A DNA stretch of 35,710 nt, from assembly GCA_035764005.1 (NCBI GenBank), contig DASTZZ010000106.1, forward strand, positions 1 to 35,710, read 5' to 3'. The notes beneath the pieces were generated by a model that did no database searches, had not been told where the DNA came from, and saw nothing but the letters and a program-made list of their open reading frames with translations. Below are positions 16,532-23,660 of this stretch, piece by piece. The stretch is from Terriglobales bacterium. GTDB lineage: Bacteria; Acidobacteriota; Terriglobia; Terriglobales; Acidobacteriaceae. The position numbers were made by a program, and so were the translations under genes. Each line of letters starts with the position of its first letter. Within the stretch, counting starts at the first letter, position 1.

Positions 16532-16956
16532 CGCATCCGGCTTCGCCCAAAGTTCATGAAGTTCGCGTTCGCGTCCGCTACGCCGAGACCGACAAGATGG
16601 GCGTTGTTTACCACGCGAACTTCTTCATCTGGATGGAAGTCGGGCGCGTGGAGCTGATGCGCAGCCTCGGATTCGACTACAGGCAGATGGAACTCGAAGC
16701 CGATTGCCATCTGCCCGTTGTTGATGCGCGCTGCCGCTACAAATCTCCGGCGTATTACGACGAAGAGATCATCATCAGAACCGAGCTGCGCAATTTCCGC
16801 GGATCGCTAATTCATTTCGGCTATGCCATAGTGCGCCAGCATGACGAGACGGTTCTGGCCGAGGGCGAAACCACTCATCTGGTCGTAAACTCGAGAATGG
16901 AAAAGCGAACGCTTCCGGAACCGTATCGCGCAGCTTTCGAAGCGCTCATGCTGTAG
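16516..16956 (+). CDS. Hotdog-fold acyl-CoA thioesterase (YbgC/4-hydroxybenzoyl-CoA type)
   Basis: 146 residues from a GTG at 16516; a TTG at 16528 that overlaps the previous stop (TTGA) is an alternative, and the conserved domain starts well after both. The domain signature RYAETDKMGVVYHANFFIWMEVGRVEL (about 21-47) contains the Asp of the catalytic DxxxxVxHxxY motif. It hydrolyses acyl-CoA to free acid and CoA, freeing CoA in the same operon as the lyase and hydratase. The substrate chain is unknown. In other bacteria YbgC accompanies tol-pal genes, which are absent here. Confidence 0.85.
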   Translation: MERALTHPASPKVHEVRVRVRYAETDKMGVVYHANFFIWMEVGRVELMRSLGFDYRQMELEADCHLPVVDARCRYKSPAYYDEEIIIRTELRNFRGSLIHFGYAIVRQHDETVLAEGETTHLVVNSRMEKRTLPEPYRAAFEALML

Positions 16957-16969
16957 TTGCCAGTGACCA

Positions 16970-17683
16970 ATGGCCAGCAAGTTAACGCACATCTACAATG
17001 CGTCTAAGGGCATCTATCATGGGGTAATGTTCGGCCCGGCTCTTCTTTCTTTAGCGATCGCTGTCGCTGCACTGCTCGCGTGGCATGTGTACTACGCCCG
17101 CAAGTCACGAAAGCGCGCCTTTGAAGTGCTGGGATGGATCGAGGACCTGCTCTGCGGCCACGGCCACGTTGCAGGCGTGAGGTGGAATGGCGCTTCGAGC
17201 TTCCACATCCCCGTGAAGCTACGCGCCAACGCGTTTCACAACGCGAGCTTACGCGTAAATCTGATTCCGAAAGAGCTTCCCCTGAACTGGCTGGTCAACA
17301 AAATCAAGAAATCCCAGGAAACGCTGATGTTCGAGGCCGACCTCGACTGGGCTCCGCCATTCACGCTTGAACTGCAGAGCTACAGGCTCTTCGCTCGAAC
17401 CCGCAAAGATTTGCCGCCTGATGCTCCCGGCTGGGACTTCGAGCAGACCACGCCATTTATCTTGACCACGCGTAAGGACTGGCAGCGCGAGATTACGTCG
17501 GTGATTACCAGCCTGCTGAGTCATCCCGACCGTCAGTTCCTAAGCATCGCCTTCAGCCAGAAATCTCCGCATTTCACCGCCACCATGACGCTGGACTCGA
17601 TTGCGCCGACCTCAGCCTGCCGTACAGAGATCTTTGATTCCCTCCGCGAACTCGCCGCAGGGGCTTCAGCACCGCAGATTTAA
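16970..17683 (+). CDS. Membrane-anchored protein of unknown function, 237 aa
   Basis: Not recognised. It has one clear N-terminal membrane helix (FGPALLSLAIAVAALLAWHVYYA, about 21-43) followed by a basic stretch (RKSRKR) and a soluble mixed alpha/beta domain with no cysteine motif or obvious catalytic residue. Topology by the positive-inside rule puts the C-terminal domain in the cytoplasm. It starts 13 bp after the thioesterase and is likely on the same transcript. The ATG at 16970 is used; a second ATG at 17027 begins just before the helix. Confidence 0.65.
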   Translation: MASKLTHIYNASKGIYHGVMFGPALLSLAIAVAALLAWHVYYARKSRKRAFEVLGWIEDLLCGHGHVAGVRWNGASSFHIPVKLRANAFHNASLRVNLIPKELPLNWLVNKIKKSQETLMFEADLDWAPPFTLELQSYRLFARTRKDLPPDAPGWDFEQTTPFILTTRKDWQREITSVITSLLSHPDRQFLSIAFSQKSPHFTATMTLDSIAPTSACRTEIFDSLRELAAGASAPQI

Positions 17684-17692
17684 AGAAAGCAA

Positions 17693-17721
17693 TTGACAAT
17701 GTAGCCTCAAGTAGCTACATT
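17693..17721 (+). promoter_or_regulatory. Promoter of the toxin-antitoxin pair
   Basis: TTGACA (17693-17698) and TACATT (17716-17721) are separated by exactly 17 bp, a near-consensus sigma-70 promoter. The predicted start of transcription, about 17728, is essentially at the GTG at 17729, so the mRNA may be leaderless. Confidence 0.65.
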
Positions 17722-17722
17722 G
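17697..17722. promoter_or_regulatory. Palindromic operator overlapping the TA promoter
   Basis: CAATGTAGC (17697-17705) and GCTACATTG (17714-17722) are perfect 9-bp inverted arms around an 8-bp centre, covering the -35/-10 spacer and the -10 box. This is where a Phd/YefM-type antitoxin would be expected to autorepress. Confidence 0.6.
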
Positions 17723-17728
17723 ATTTCC

Positions 17729-18022
17729 GTGCGAACGGTCGGCATCCGTGAATTGAAAAATCAGCTCAGCGACTACGTTCGCCAGGTGCGTGCGGGAGAA
17801 ACCATTCTCGTTACTGATCGGGGCGAAGTTGTAGCAGAAATAAACCCTCCAGGTCGGAGAGAGGAGGATTCTTCCCTGCCTCCTGGGCTCCTGGAGATGG
17901 CGAGGAAGGGCTTGGTCCGTCTCGGAGGAAAAAACGATCCGTCGGCCTATCCCCGCATGCCCGCACTCATGAGCGCAGAAGAAATCGCAGAGCTTCTTAA
18001 TGAAGAACGTGGGGAGCGGTGA
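17729..18022 (+). CDS. Type II antitoxin, Phd/YefM family
   Basis: 97 residues from the GTG at 17729. The N-terminal VGIRELKNQLSDYVRQVRAGE is the Phd/YefM DNA-binding fold, followed by ILVTDRGEVVAEI; the C-terminal half is acidic and disordered-like (SAEEIAELLNEERG), as expected for the part that blocks the toxin. It binds its PIN partner and its own promoter. An in-frame TTG at 17720 would lie inside the -10 box and so cannot be the start of a transcript from that promoter. It overlaps the toxin gene by 4 nt (GTGA). Confidence 0.9.
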   Translation: MRTVGIRELKNQLSDYVRQVRAGETILVTDRGEVVAEINPPGRREEDSSLPPGLLEMARKGLVRLGGKNDPSAYPRMPALMSAEEIAELLNEERGER

Positions 18023-18450
18023 ATCTCTACGCCGAATCAAGTGCCGTGCTCGCGTGGTTATTCGAGGCGGCACGCGCTGCTGAAACGCAGCAACTGCTTG
18101 CCTCTGCGGAAATCGTGAGTTGCTCCGACTTAACCCTGATTGAGTGCGGACGAGTTCTGATTCGGGCAACCAGTCTCGGTAGAATCACCGAAACCGAAGC
18201 CGCAGACCGACAGAGGCAGCTCTCGGCGTCTGCACATAACTGGAACGTTTTCCCCATTGGCGCAGAGATCGTCGAGAGAGTTCGGCGTCCCTTTCCGAAC
18301 GAACCTGTCAGATCACTGGATGCGATACACCTCGCGTCAGCGTTGGTTGCACGCACGATCATTCCTCACCTTGAGCTTTTAAGTCTCGATGCTCGCCTTC
18401 GGAACTCGGCACATGGTCTTGGATTCAAGTTGCAACCACACCTAGTCTGA
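18019..18450 (+). CDS. PIN-domain ribonuclease toxin (VapC-like)
   Basis: 143 residues from a GTG overlapping the antitoxin stop. PIN toxins cut RNA (tRNA, rRNA or mRNA) using a cluster of acidic residues and Mg2+. Here the cluster would be Glu6 (LYAESSAVLAWL), Glu42 (LTLIECGRVL), Asp101 (RSLDAIHLASAL) and Asp124 (LLSLDARLRNSA). The first is Glu where most VapC proteins have Asp; the other three are standard. It ends 12 bp from the convergent terC stop. Confidence 0.9.
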   Translation: MNLYAESSAVLAWLFEAARAAETQQLLASAEIVSCSDLTLIECGRVLIRATSLGRITETEAADRQRQLSASAHNWNVFPIGAEIVERVRRPFPNEPVRSLDAIHLASALVARTIIPHLELLSLDARLRNSAHGLGFKLQPHLV

Positions 18451-18462
18451 TAATGGAATATT

Positions 18463-19386
18463 TCACTCTTCCGCAGCCTCCGGCTCAGGCCAGATCAGCG
18501 AAGCGCCCACTGACAAGGCCAGAATTCCGATGACCACGCCGAGCGTAATCCCAAGCGGCGCCTCGTAGAAATGCGAGATCAGCATCTTCACACCGATCAG
18601 CATCAGGATTACCGAGAGCCCATAATGCAGGAAGCGGAACATTCCGAAGAAATGCTCCAGAGCGAAGTACAGCGACCGCAATCCCAACACGGCAAACACG
18701 TTTGAGGTGTAAACGATGAATGCATCGCGGCTGATTGCGAGGATTGCTGGAATGGAATCCACGGCGAAGATCAGGTCGGTGGTTTCGACTACCAGCAGGG
18801 AAAGAAACAGCGGGGTAGCGATCCAGCTTCCGTCGCGCTTGACGAAGAAATTCTTGCCTTCAAAGTTCTCCGTAATCGGAAAGAAGCGCCGGAAAATCCG
18901 GAGCACCAGGTTCTTTTCCGGATCGACATCCGGCTCGCTGCTCCGGAGCAGACCGATGCCGCTGTAAATCAGAATCGCGCCGAAAACATAGATGATGAAC
19001 TCAAAGCGCTGGAGCAGAGAAACGCCGATCAGAATAAAGACTAAACGCATTATCAGCGCACCCAGCACTCCCCAGATCAGGACTTTGTGCTGAGAGTCGC
19101 TAGGCACCCGGAAGTAGCGGAAAAGGATCAGGAACACGAAGAGGTTGTCGACGCTCAGAGACTCTTCGACAACGTATCCGGTGATGAACTGGAGCATGGC
19201 CCCATGCCCATGCCACAGGTACACCAAGCCAGCGAAAGCCGCCGCCAGCAGCACCCAAAAAATGGTCCAGCCGACCGCCTGCCGGAAGGTCATTGTCGGG
19301 CGCCGCCGATGCAGGCCAATATCGAGCGCCAGCATCGCGAGCACAAAGAGGTTGAAGCCAACCCAGAACAGCCAGGATTCGGTCAT
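18463..19386 (-). CDS. TerC-family integral membrane protein
   Basis: 307 residues with about eight or nine membrane helices. The family motifs are present: EESLSVDNLFVF (membrane Asp) and VVETTDLIFAVDSIPA, paired acidic segments inside the membrane thought to carry metal ions. TerC proteins take part in tellurite resistance or in manganese export and metal loading of exported proteins. The ATG at 19386 begins directly before the first helix (MTESWLFWVGFNLF); an open extension to 19590 runs through a heptamer repeat array and is rejected. I looked for a yybP-ykoY-type manganese leader and could not support one. Confidence 0.88.
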   Translation of the reverse strand: MTESWLFWVGFNLFVLAMLALDIGLHRRRPTMTFRQAVGWTIFWVLLAAAFAGLVYLWHGHGAMLQFITGYVVEESLSVDNLFVFLILFRYFRVPSDSQHKVLIWGVLGALIMRLVFILIGVSLLQRFEFIIYVFGAILIYSGIGLLRSSEPDVDPEKNLVLRIFRRFFPITENFEGKNFFVKRDGSWIATPLFLSLLVVETTDLIFAVDSIPAILAISRDAFIVYTSNVFAVLGLRSLYFALEHFFGMFRFLHYGLSVILMLIGVKMLISHFYEAPLGITLGVVIGILALSVGASLIWPEPEAAEE

Positions 19387-19425
19387 GCGGGAGTTCAAGT
19401 GAGTCCTCAGCAGTGTACAGAAATG

Positions 19426-19573
19426 CGGCTCTCGGCTTTTGGCTGTCGGCATTCGGCCAACAACCCTTCTGGTCACAAGAGAACGTAAGAGCGTGGTTAG
19501 TACTGATTCCCGTTCTGGATGGGGAAACCAGCACGTCGCTGGCCGAAAGCTGAGAGCCGATGGCCGACAGCCG
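19426..19573. repeat. Inverted pair of heptamer arrays, family A (YGGCTNT)
   Basis: The left array 19426-19460 has five 7-bp units (for example CGGCTCT, CGGCTTT, TGGCTGT). The right array 19539-19573 has five units that read on the minus strand as CGGCTGT, CGGCCAT, CGGCTCT and so on. The arms are 78 bp apart and inverted, in the spacer between the divergent terC and DUF2231-Rieske genes. Unit length is exactly 7 throughout each arm. Confidence 0.7.
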
Positions 19574-19644
19574 CTTTTTCGGCCATCCATAATTCCGCAA
19601 CTTGCAACAGTCTATGTAGGCCGAATCGGGCCGAGGTGATCGCC

Positions 19645-20478
19645 ATGCAATCGCGCGCGCAGATTAAGTCTCATCCTATCCATCCCATGCTGATCGTGCT
19701 GCCCTTAGGGCTATTTGTCGGCAGTTGGATCTTCGATCTGATTGGCAAAGCCACAAACAATGAGCTGCTCTGGGCTGCAAGTTACTACTCCGCCATCCTC
19801 GGCATCATTGGCGGGTTCTGCGCCGCTATACCGGGCGCTATCGACTGGTTCACGGTTGTGCCTCCACGCTCCAGCGGAAAAAGACGCGGTCTGCTTCATG
19901 CCGGCCTGAACCTGCTCGTCCTAATCGGATTCATCGTGATTGCGGTCCGCCGGTACAGTGCGATCGCTGAGCCCGGAGGATTCGAACTGGGCCTCATGAC
20001 CGCCTGCATCGTCGTACTCGGAATAAGCGGATGGCTCGGCGGCACGCTCGCCTATCGCAATCAGATTGGAGTCGATCATCGCTACGCGAATGCCGGCAGA
20101 TTCAAAGAGCGGCGGCTGGAGAGCTGGGATCGTCCCGCATGCAATCAGAGCGAGCTCAGCGAAGGCCAGATGATGCTGGTACGCGTTGGCAACGAACGCG
20201 TGGTCGTCGGACGCTGCCCGCAAGGCATGATCGCGTTCAGTGATCACTGCACGCACAAAGGCGGACCGCTGTCAGACGGTGCTCTCGTCGGTTGCACCGT
20301 CCAGTGCCCATGGCACGGCTCCCAGTTTGACGTACACACCGGACGCGTTGTCGCAGGTCCGGCGAAGAGCAAGATTGACGTTTACGAAACTCAGATTCGC
20401 GGAGGAGAGGTTTACATCTTGCCGCCTCAAAGTCATTCTCAAGATCAGACGGACGAGAAGGAGCCTGAGGCTGCGTGA
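19645..20478 (+). CDS. DUF2231 membrane domain fused to a Rieske [2Fe-2S] domain
   Basis: 277 residues from the ATG at 19645, with GAGGTGAT 5 nt upstream. Residues about 1-135 form four membrane helices of the DUF2231 type (IKSHPIHPMLIVLPLGLF at 7-24). Residues about 160-255 form a Rieske domain with Cys202 and His204 (CTH) and Cys221 and His224 (CPWH), 16 residues between the two pairs, all four cluster ligands present. The fused domain probably passes electrons at the membrane, but its partner is unknown. The cluster side of the membrane is uncertain. No oxygenase or cytochrome gene is adjacent. Confidence 0.88.
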   Translation: MQSRAQIKSHPIHPMLIVLPLGLFVGSWIFDLIGKATNNELLWAASYYSAILGIIGGFCAAIPGAIDWFTVVPPRSSGKRRGLLHAGLNLLVLIGFIVIAVRRYSAIAEPGGFELGLMTACIVVLGISGWLGGTLAYRNQIGVDHRYANAGRFKERRLESWDRPACNQSELSEGQMMLVRVGNERVVVGRCPQGMIAFSDHCTHKGGPLSDGALVGCTVQCPWHGSQFDVHTGRVVAGPAKSKIDVYETQIRGGEVYILPPQSHSQDQTDEKEPEAA

Positions 20479-20558
20479 GTGTGGACGGCGACGAGGGAAC
20501 TGCTATTTCAGTTCGCCTCCGAGGATGAGCTTGCGATCTGGACAGCTACAATCATCCT

Positions 20559-20777
20559 GTGAATTTCTCTATTGACCGGCGGCACTGGGCATTTGCACTG
20601 CTGCTATTTGCGTTGAATATTGTCGGATTGGTGATCACAGTCTCCAGGAGTTCTGTCTTATTCGACTCCAAAACCGTTCTGCTGATGATTGCATGCTCCG
20701 CCATGATGAGCTTTCTGACCGCGTTCGTAGTCGTCGCGCTATTCGACGCAATGTCCCGTCGCTCGAGGTCGAGGTAG
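20559..20777 (+). CDS. Small two-helix membrane protein, unknown
   Basis: 72 residues from a GTG at 20559, ending in a basic tail (SRRSRSR). Two membrane helices are clear: AFALLLFALNIVGLVITV (11-28) and VLLMIACSAMMSFLTAFVVVALF (40-62). It lies 13 bp before the DNA ligase gene on the same strand. No function can be given. An alternative is that the frame is fortuitous, but the double hydrophobic pattern and position favour a real gene. Confidence 0.5.
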   Translation: MNFSIDRRHWAFALLLFALNIVGLVITVSRSSVLFDSKTVLLMIACSAMMSFLTAFVVVALFDAMSRRSRSR

Positions 20778-20790
20778 ACCGAGCGTAACT

Positions 20791-21915
20791 ATGGCAGCAA
20801 GAAAAAGTCATCGAGAACCTCTCGCTGGAGCTGTTCCTGCTGAAGAACTCCAGGCGCAGTTCCCCGACATCGGCTTACCTATCGAGCCTCCATTCCCTCC
20901 GATGGAGGCGCGCAACGCTGCACGCCTTCCCGAATCGGGAGACTGGCTCTACGAACCAAAATGGGACGGATTTCGCGGTCTTGCTTTCCGCAAAGGCAAC
21001 GAAGTTCTCCTGCAATCGAAAGCCGGACAGCCTCTCGGCCGCTACTTTCCCGAATTGATCGAAGCGCTGCAGAAGCTGCCGCAAAAGCAATTCGTGCTCG
21101 ATGGCGAGATCGTGATCCTCAGCGGCGGCCACCTCGACTTCAATGCTCTCCTCCAGCGCATTCATCCCGCCGAAAGCCGCATTCGACGCCTCGCGCGCGA
21201 AACTCCGGTTACGTTTCTCTGCTTCGATCTGCTGGTCGACGCCAAAGGCAAGCTGCTGACTGATCAATCCCTCGAGCACCGGCGCGAGGCGCTGGAAGAG
21301 TTTTTCAGGGAAGTTCCGAAGGGAGTTGGAGTAAGACTCTCGCCTGCTACGCGCACCTTCGCGACTGCTGATCGCTGGATGGGCAATCTCGCCACTGTGG
21401 GCTTCGATGGGGTGGTTGCGAAGCGGATCGACGAGCCATATCACTCAGGCGACCGCAATGGGATGGTGAAGATAAAGCGGCTGCGAACGGCAGATTGCGT
21501 GGTCGGTGGCTTTCGTTATGCCACCAAAGGCAAGTTCGTGGGATCGCTGCTGCTCGGACTCTATGACGAGCAGGACAAGCTGAATCACGTCGGCTTCACG
21601 TCAAGCTTCAAAGCGGAAGATCGACCAAAGCTGCTGAAAACGCTCGAACCATTTATTGCCGATGACAAAGCACTCGGCTTCAGCGGCAATGCTCCGGGAG
21701 GTCCCAGCCGCTGGTCAAATGAACGCTCAACCGAATGGGTTCCACTTCGGAACAAGCTCGTCTGCGAAGTGCAATACGATCACTTCTCCGGCGGACGCTT
21801 CCGCCATGGCTGCAAGTTCCTCCGCTGGCGCCCTGATAAGAAGCCGAGTCAGTGCACGTACGAACAAGTGATTCCGGGGACGGCGGGGGATTTGGAGAAG
21901 TTGCTGGCGGCGTGA
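20791..21915 (+). CDS. ATP-dependent DNA ligase (LigC/LigD-ligase type)
   Basis: 374 residues: an adenylation domain with active-site Lys57 in EPKWDGFR (motif I, KxDG), then LDGEIVI (motif III region), CFDLLVDAKG, FDGVVAKR (motif IV) and MVKIKR (motif V), followed by an OB-fold domain from about 235. It seals DNA nicks using ATP. It has no polymerase or nuclease domain and no Ku gene nearby, so it resembles the stand-alone LigC group used in base-excision or back-up end-joining repair. It is convergent with hpnJ. Confidence 0.92.
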   Translation: MAARKSHREPLAGAVPAEELQAQFPDIGLPIEPPFPPMEARNAARLPESGDWLYEPKWDGFRGLAFRKGNEVLLQSKAGQPLGRYFPELIEALQKLPQKQFVLDGEIVILSGGHLDFNALLQRIHPAESRIRRLARETPVTFLCFDLLVDAKGKLLTDQSLEHRREALEEFFREVPKGVGVRLSPATRTFATADRWMGNLATVGFDGVVAKRIDEPYHSGDRNGMVKIKRLRTADCVVGGFRYATKGKFVGSLLLGLYDEQDKLNHVGFTSSFKAEDRPKLLKTLEPFIADDKALGFSGNAPGGPSRWSNERSTEWVPLRNKLVCEVQYDHFSGGRFRHGCKFLRWRPDKKPSQCTYEQVIPGTAGDLEKLLAA

Positions 21916-21918
21916 GCT

Positions 21919-22044
21919 AGGTTACAGGGAACAGGGGAGAGGTTACAGGAAAAACAATTACCAATCGCTTGTAATCAGCGATTGAATCCGCGGGGACCGA
22001 GGTAAAGTCGAGGCATCCTGTTCCCTGTTCCCTGTAACCTAATC
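21919..22044. repeat. Inverted pair of heptamer arrays, family B (AGGGAAC)
   Basis: The left array 21919-21953 has five units (AGGTTAC, AGGGAAC and variants). The right array 22017-22044 has four units reading CCTGTTC, CCTGTAA and variants, the inverse family. An 18-bp core, AGGTTACAGGGAACAGGG, is perfectly inverted in the two arms. The element fills the space between two convergent stop codons (21915 and 22052), starting 3 bp after one and ending about 7 bp before the other, so its transcripts can fold into one large hairpin from either side. Confidence 0.8.
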
Positions 22045-22051
22045 CCTGCTT

Positions 22052-23557
22052 TTACTCCGTCCCCACTTCCACTGGTTCTTCTATGCGTGATTCCGGAGCA
22101 ATCGCCGCCGGACGCGGTGCTTTGCGCGCTTCTTCAACGTAGCGATTACGCGCTGCACGCAGCTTCAGGAATGACTTGGCTTCTTTGTACAGGCGCTTGC
22201 GTTCGTCGTTATTGAAGATGGCTTTGCGGACGATGCGATACACCTGCTTTGGACGGAAGTAGTACTCGTCGTAGAAGCGGTGGACCATCTCCATCACATA
22301 GTCGCGCGGCAGGCCAGGATACTCGATGTGGGCCATCTGGTGTCCGCCGGAGTCGACCATCGATTGGGTGTTGATGATGAAACCGTTCTTCTCGGCGTAA
22401 TCGTGGAACTCGGTTCCGGGATAAGCGTGAGCAACAGAAACCTGAATGGTCTCGCAGTCGAGCGACTTGGCGAAATTGATGGTATTGCGAATTGTCTCCC
22501 GCGTCTCGCCTGGCAGTCCCAAAATGAAGTCCGCGTGGATGACGAGTCCCAGCTTGTGACAATCGCGGGTGAAGTCGCGCGCACGTTCGACCGTCGCGCC
22601 TTTCTTGATGTTCTTCAGAATCTGCGCATCGCCTGATTCGTAGCCGACGATCAACAAGCGGCAGCCGGCGTCACGCATAGCCTTGAGAGTTTCGTAGTCG
22701 GTCGTCACGCGCGAAGTGCACGACCACGTGAGCTTCAGCGGCTTGAGCTTCTCGCAGAGTTCGACTGTGCGCGCCTTCTGAATGTTGAAGGTGTCGTCGT
22801 CGAAGAAGTACTCCTTGACGTTCGGCCAATACTCTTTTGCTTTGGCCATCTCGCGTGCAACTGCATCGCTCGAGCGCTTACGCCAAGCGTGTCCACTGAG
22901 CGTCTGCGGCCACAAGCAGAACGTGCACTGCGCGGGGCAGCCGCGCGTCGAATACAGCGACACGAACGGGTGAAGCAGGAACGGTACGTTGTAGCGCGTG
23001 ACGTCCAAGTCGCGCTTATAAACGTCGGTGACGTCCGGCAGCGCATCGAGATCCTGAATCTGCGGACGGTCGGGATTGTGTACGACGCGTCCGTTTTTGC
23101 GATAGGAGATGCCAAGAATCTCGTCGAGCGGCTTACCTTGCGCGTACTCAACCACCGAATAATCGAATTCGCGGCGGCAGACAAAGTCGATGGCGTCGCA
23201 TTCAGTGAGAGCTTTGTCCGGCGCGGTCGTCACCGGCGGACCAACGAAGGCGATCTTCAGCTTCGGATTCGCCGCCTTCATTGCATAGGCGAGTCTCTGA
23301 TCTCCCTGCCATCCCGGGGTGCTGGTGAACAACACCAGGAATTCGTACTGCTTGCCAATTTCGATGGTCTCGTCGGAGGAGACGTGGTGAGGCGGAGCGT
23401 CGAGCAGGCGCGAGCCTTCCAGCATGCCTGCCGGATAAGCCAACCAAACCGGGTACCAGTACGATTCGATCTCTCGAGTGGCCGGCCAGCGCGAACTAGC
23501 GCCGCCGTCAAAGTTCTCGAACGAGGGAGGGTTCAGGAACAGGGTTTTCAATGGCAT
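22052..23557 (-). CDS. hpnJ: B12-binding radical SAM protein, HpnJ-like (hopanoid side-chain enzyme)
   Basis: 501 residues from the ATG at 23557. An N-terminal cobalamin-binding-type domain (MPLKTLFLNPPSFENFDGGA, to about 190) precedes a radical SAM domain with CPAQCTFC (Cys207, Cys211, Cys214; CxxxCxxC). The opening and the LYSTRGCPAQCTFCLWPQTL block match HpnJ proteins, which convert bacteriohopanetetrol toward its cyclitol ether. The upstream frame continues to 23722 through a heptamer array and is rejected as a start. No squalene-hopene cyclase or other hpn gene is adjacent. Another B12-radical SAM role is possible, but the N-terminal sequence is distinctive. Confidence 0.85.
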   Translation of the reverse strand: MPLKTLFLNPPSFENFDGGASSRWPATREIESYWYPVWLAYPAGMLEGSRLLDAPPHHVSSDETIEIGKQYEFLVLFTSTPGWQGDQRLAYAMKAANPKLKIAFVGPPVTTAPDKALTECDAIDFVCRREFDYSVVEYAQGKPLDEILGISYRKNGRVVHNPDRPQIQDLDALPDVTDVYKRDLDVTRYNVPFLLHPFVSLYSTRGCPAQCTFCLWPQTLSGHAWRKRSSDAVAREMAKAKEYWPNVKEYFFDDDTFNIQKARTVELCEKLKPLKLTWSCTSRVTTDYETLKAMRDAGCRLLIVGYESGDAQILKNIKKGATVERARDFTRDCHKLGLVIHADFILGLPGETRETIRNTINFAKSLDCETIQVSVAHAYPGTEFHDYAEKNGFIINTQSMVDSGGHQMAHIEYPGLPRDYVMEMVHRFYDEYYFRPKQVYRIVRKAIFNNDERKRLYKEAKSFLKLRAARNRYVEEARKAPRPAAIAPESRIEEPVEVGTE

Positions 23558-23660
23558 GCGTATAAGCGTCAAATATAACATCCGGAACGGGACTCTTAGT
23601 CCGTTTGGGTAAGAAAATGTTGCCTGCGTAACTGCTTGGAAATCTACGACTTTGGTCGGG

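Noticed and set aside
12935-18450. Genomic island or prophage carrying the plus-strand block
   Set aside because: No integrase, tRNA junction or compositional break is visible; the genes are ordinary metabolic ones with codon use like the rest.
19386-19590. 68-residue N-terminal extension of the TerC-family gene
   Set aside because: It overlaps heptamer array A and reads as low-quality coding; the family begins at the ATG at 19386.
19387-19644. yybP-ykoY-type manganese riboswitch in front of terC
   Set aside because: The palindromes here are explained by the heptamer arrays, and I could not find the conserved core of the riboswitch.
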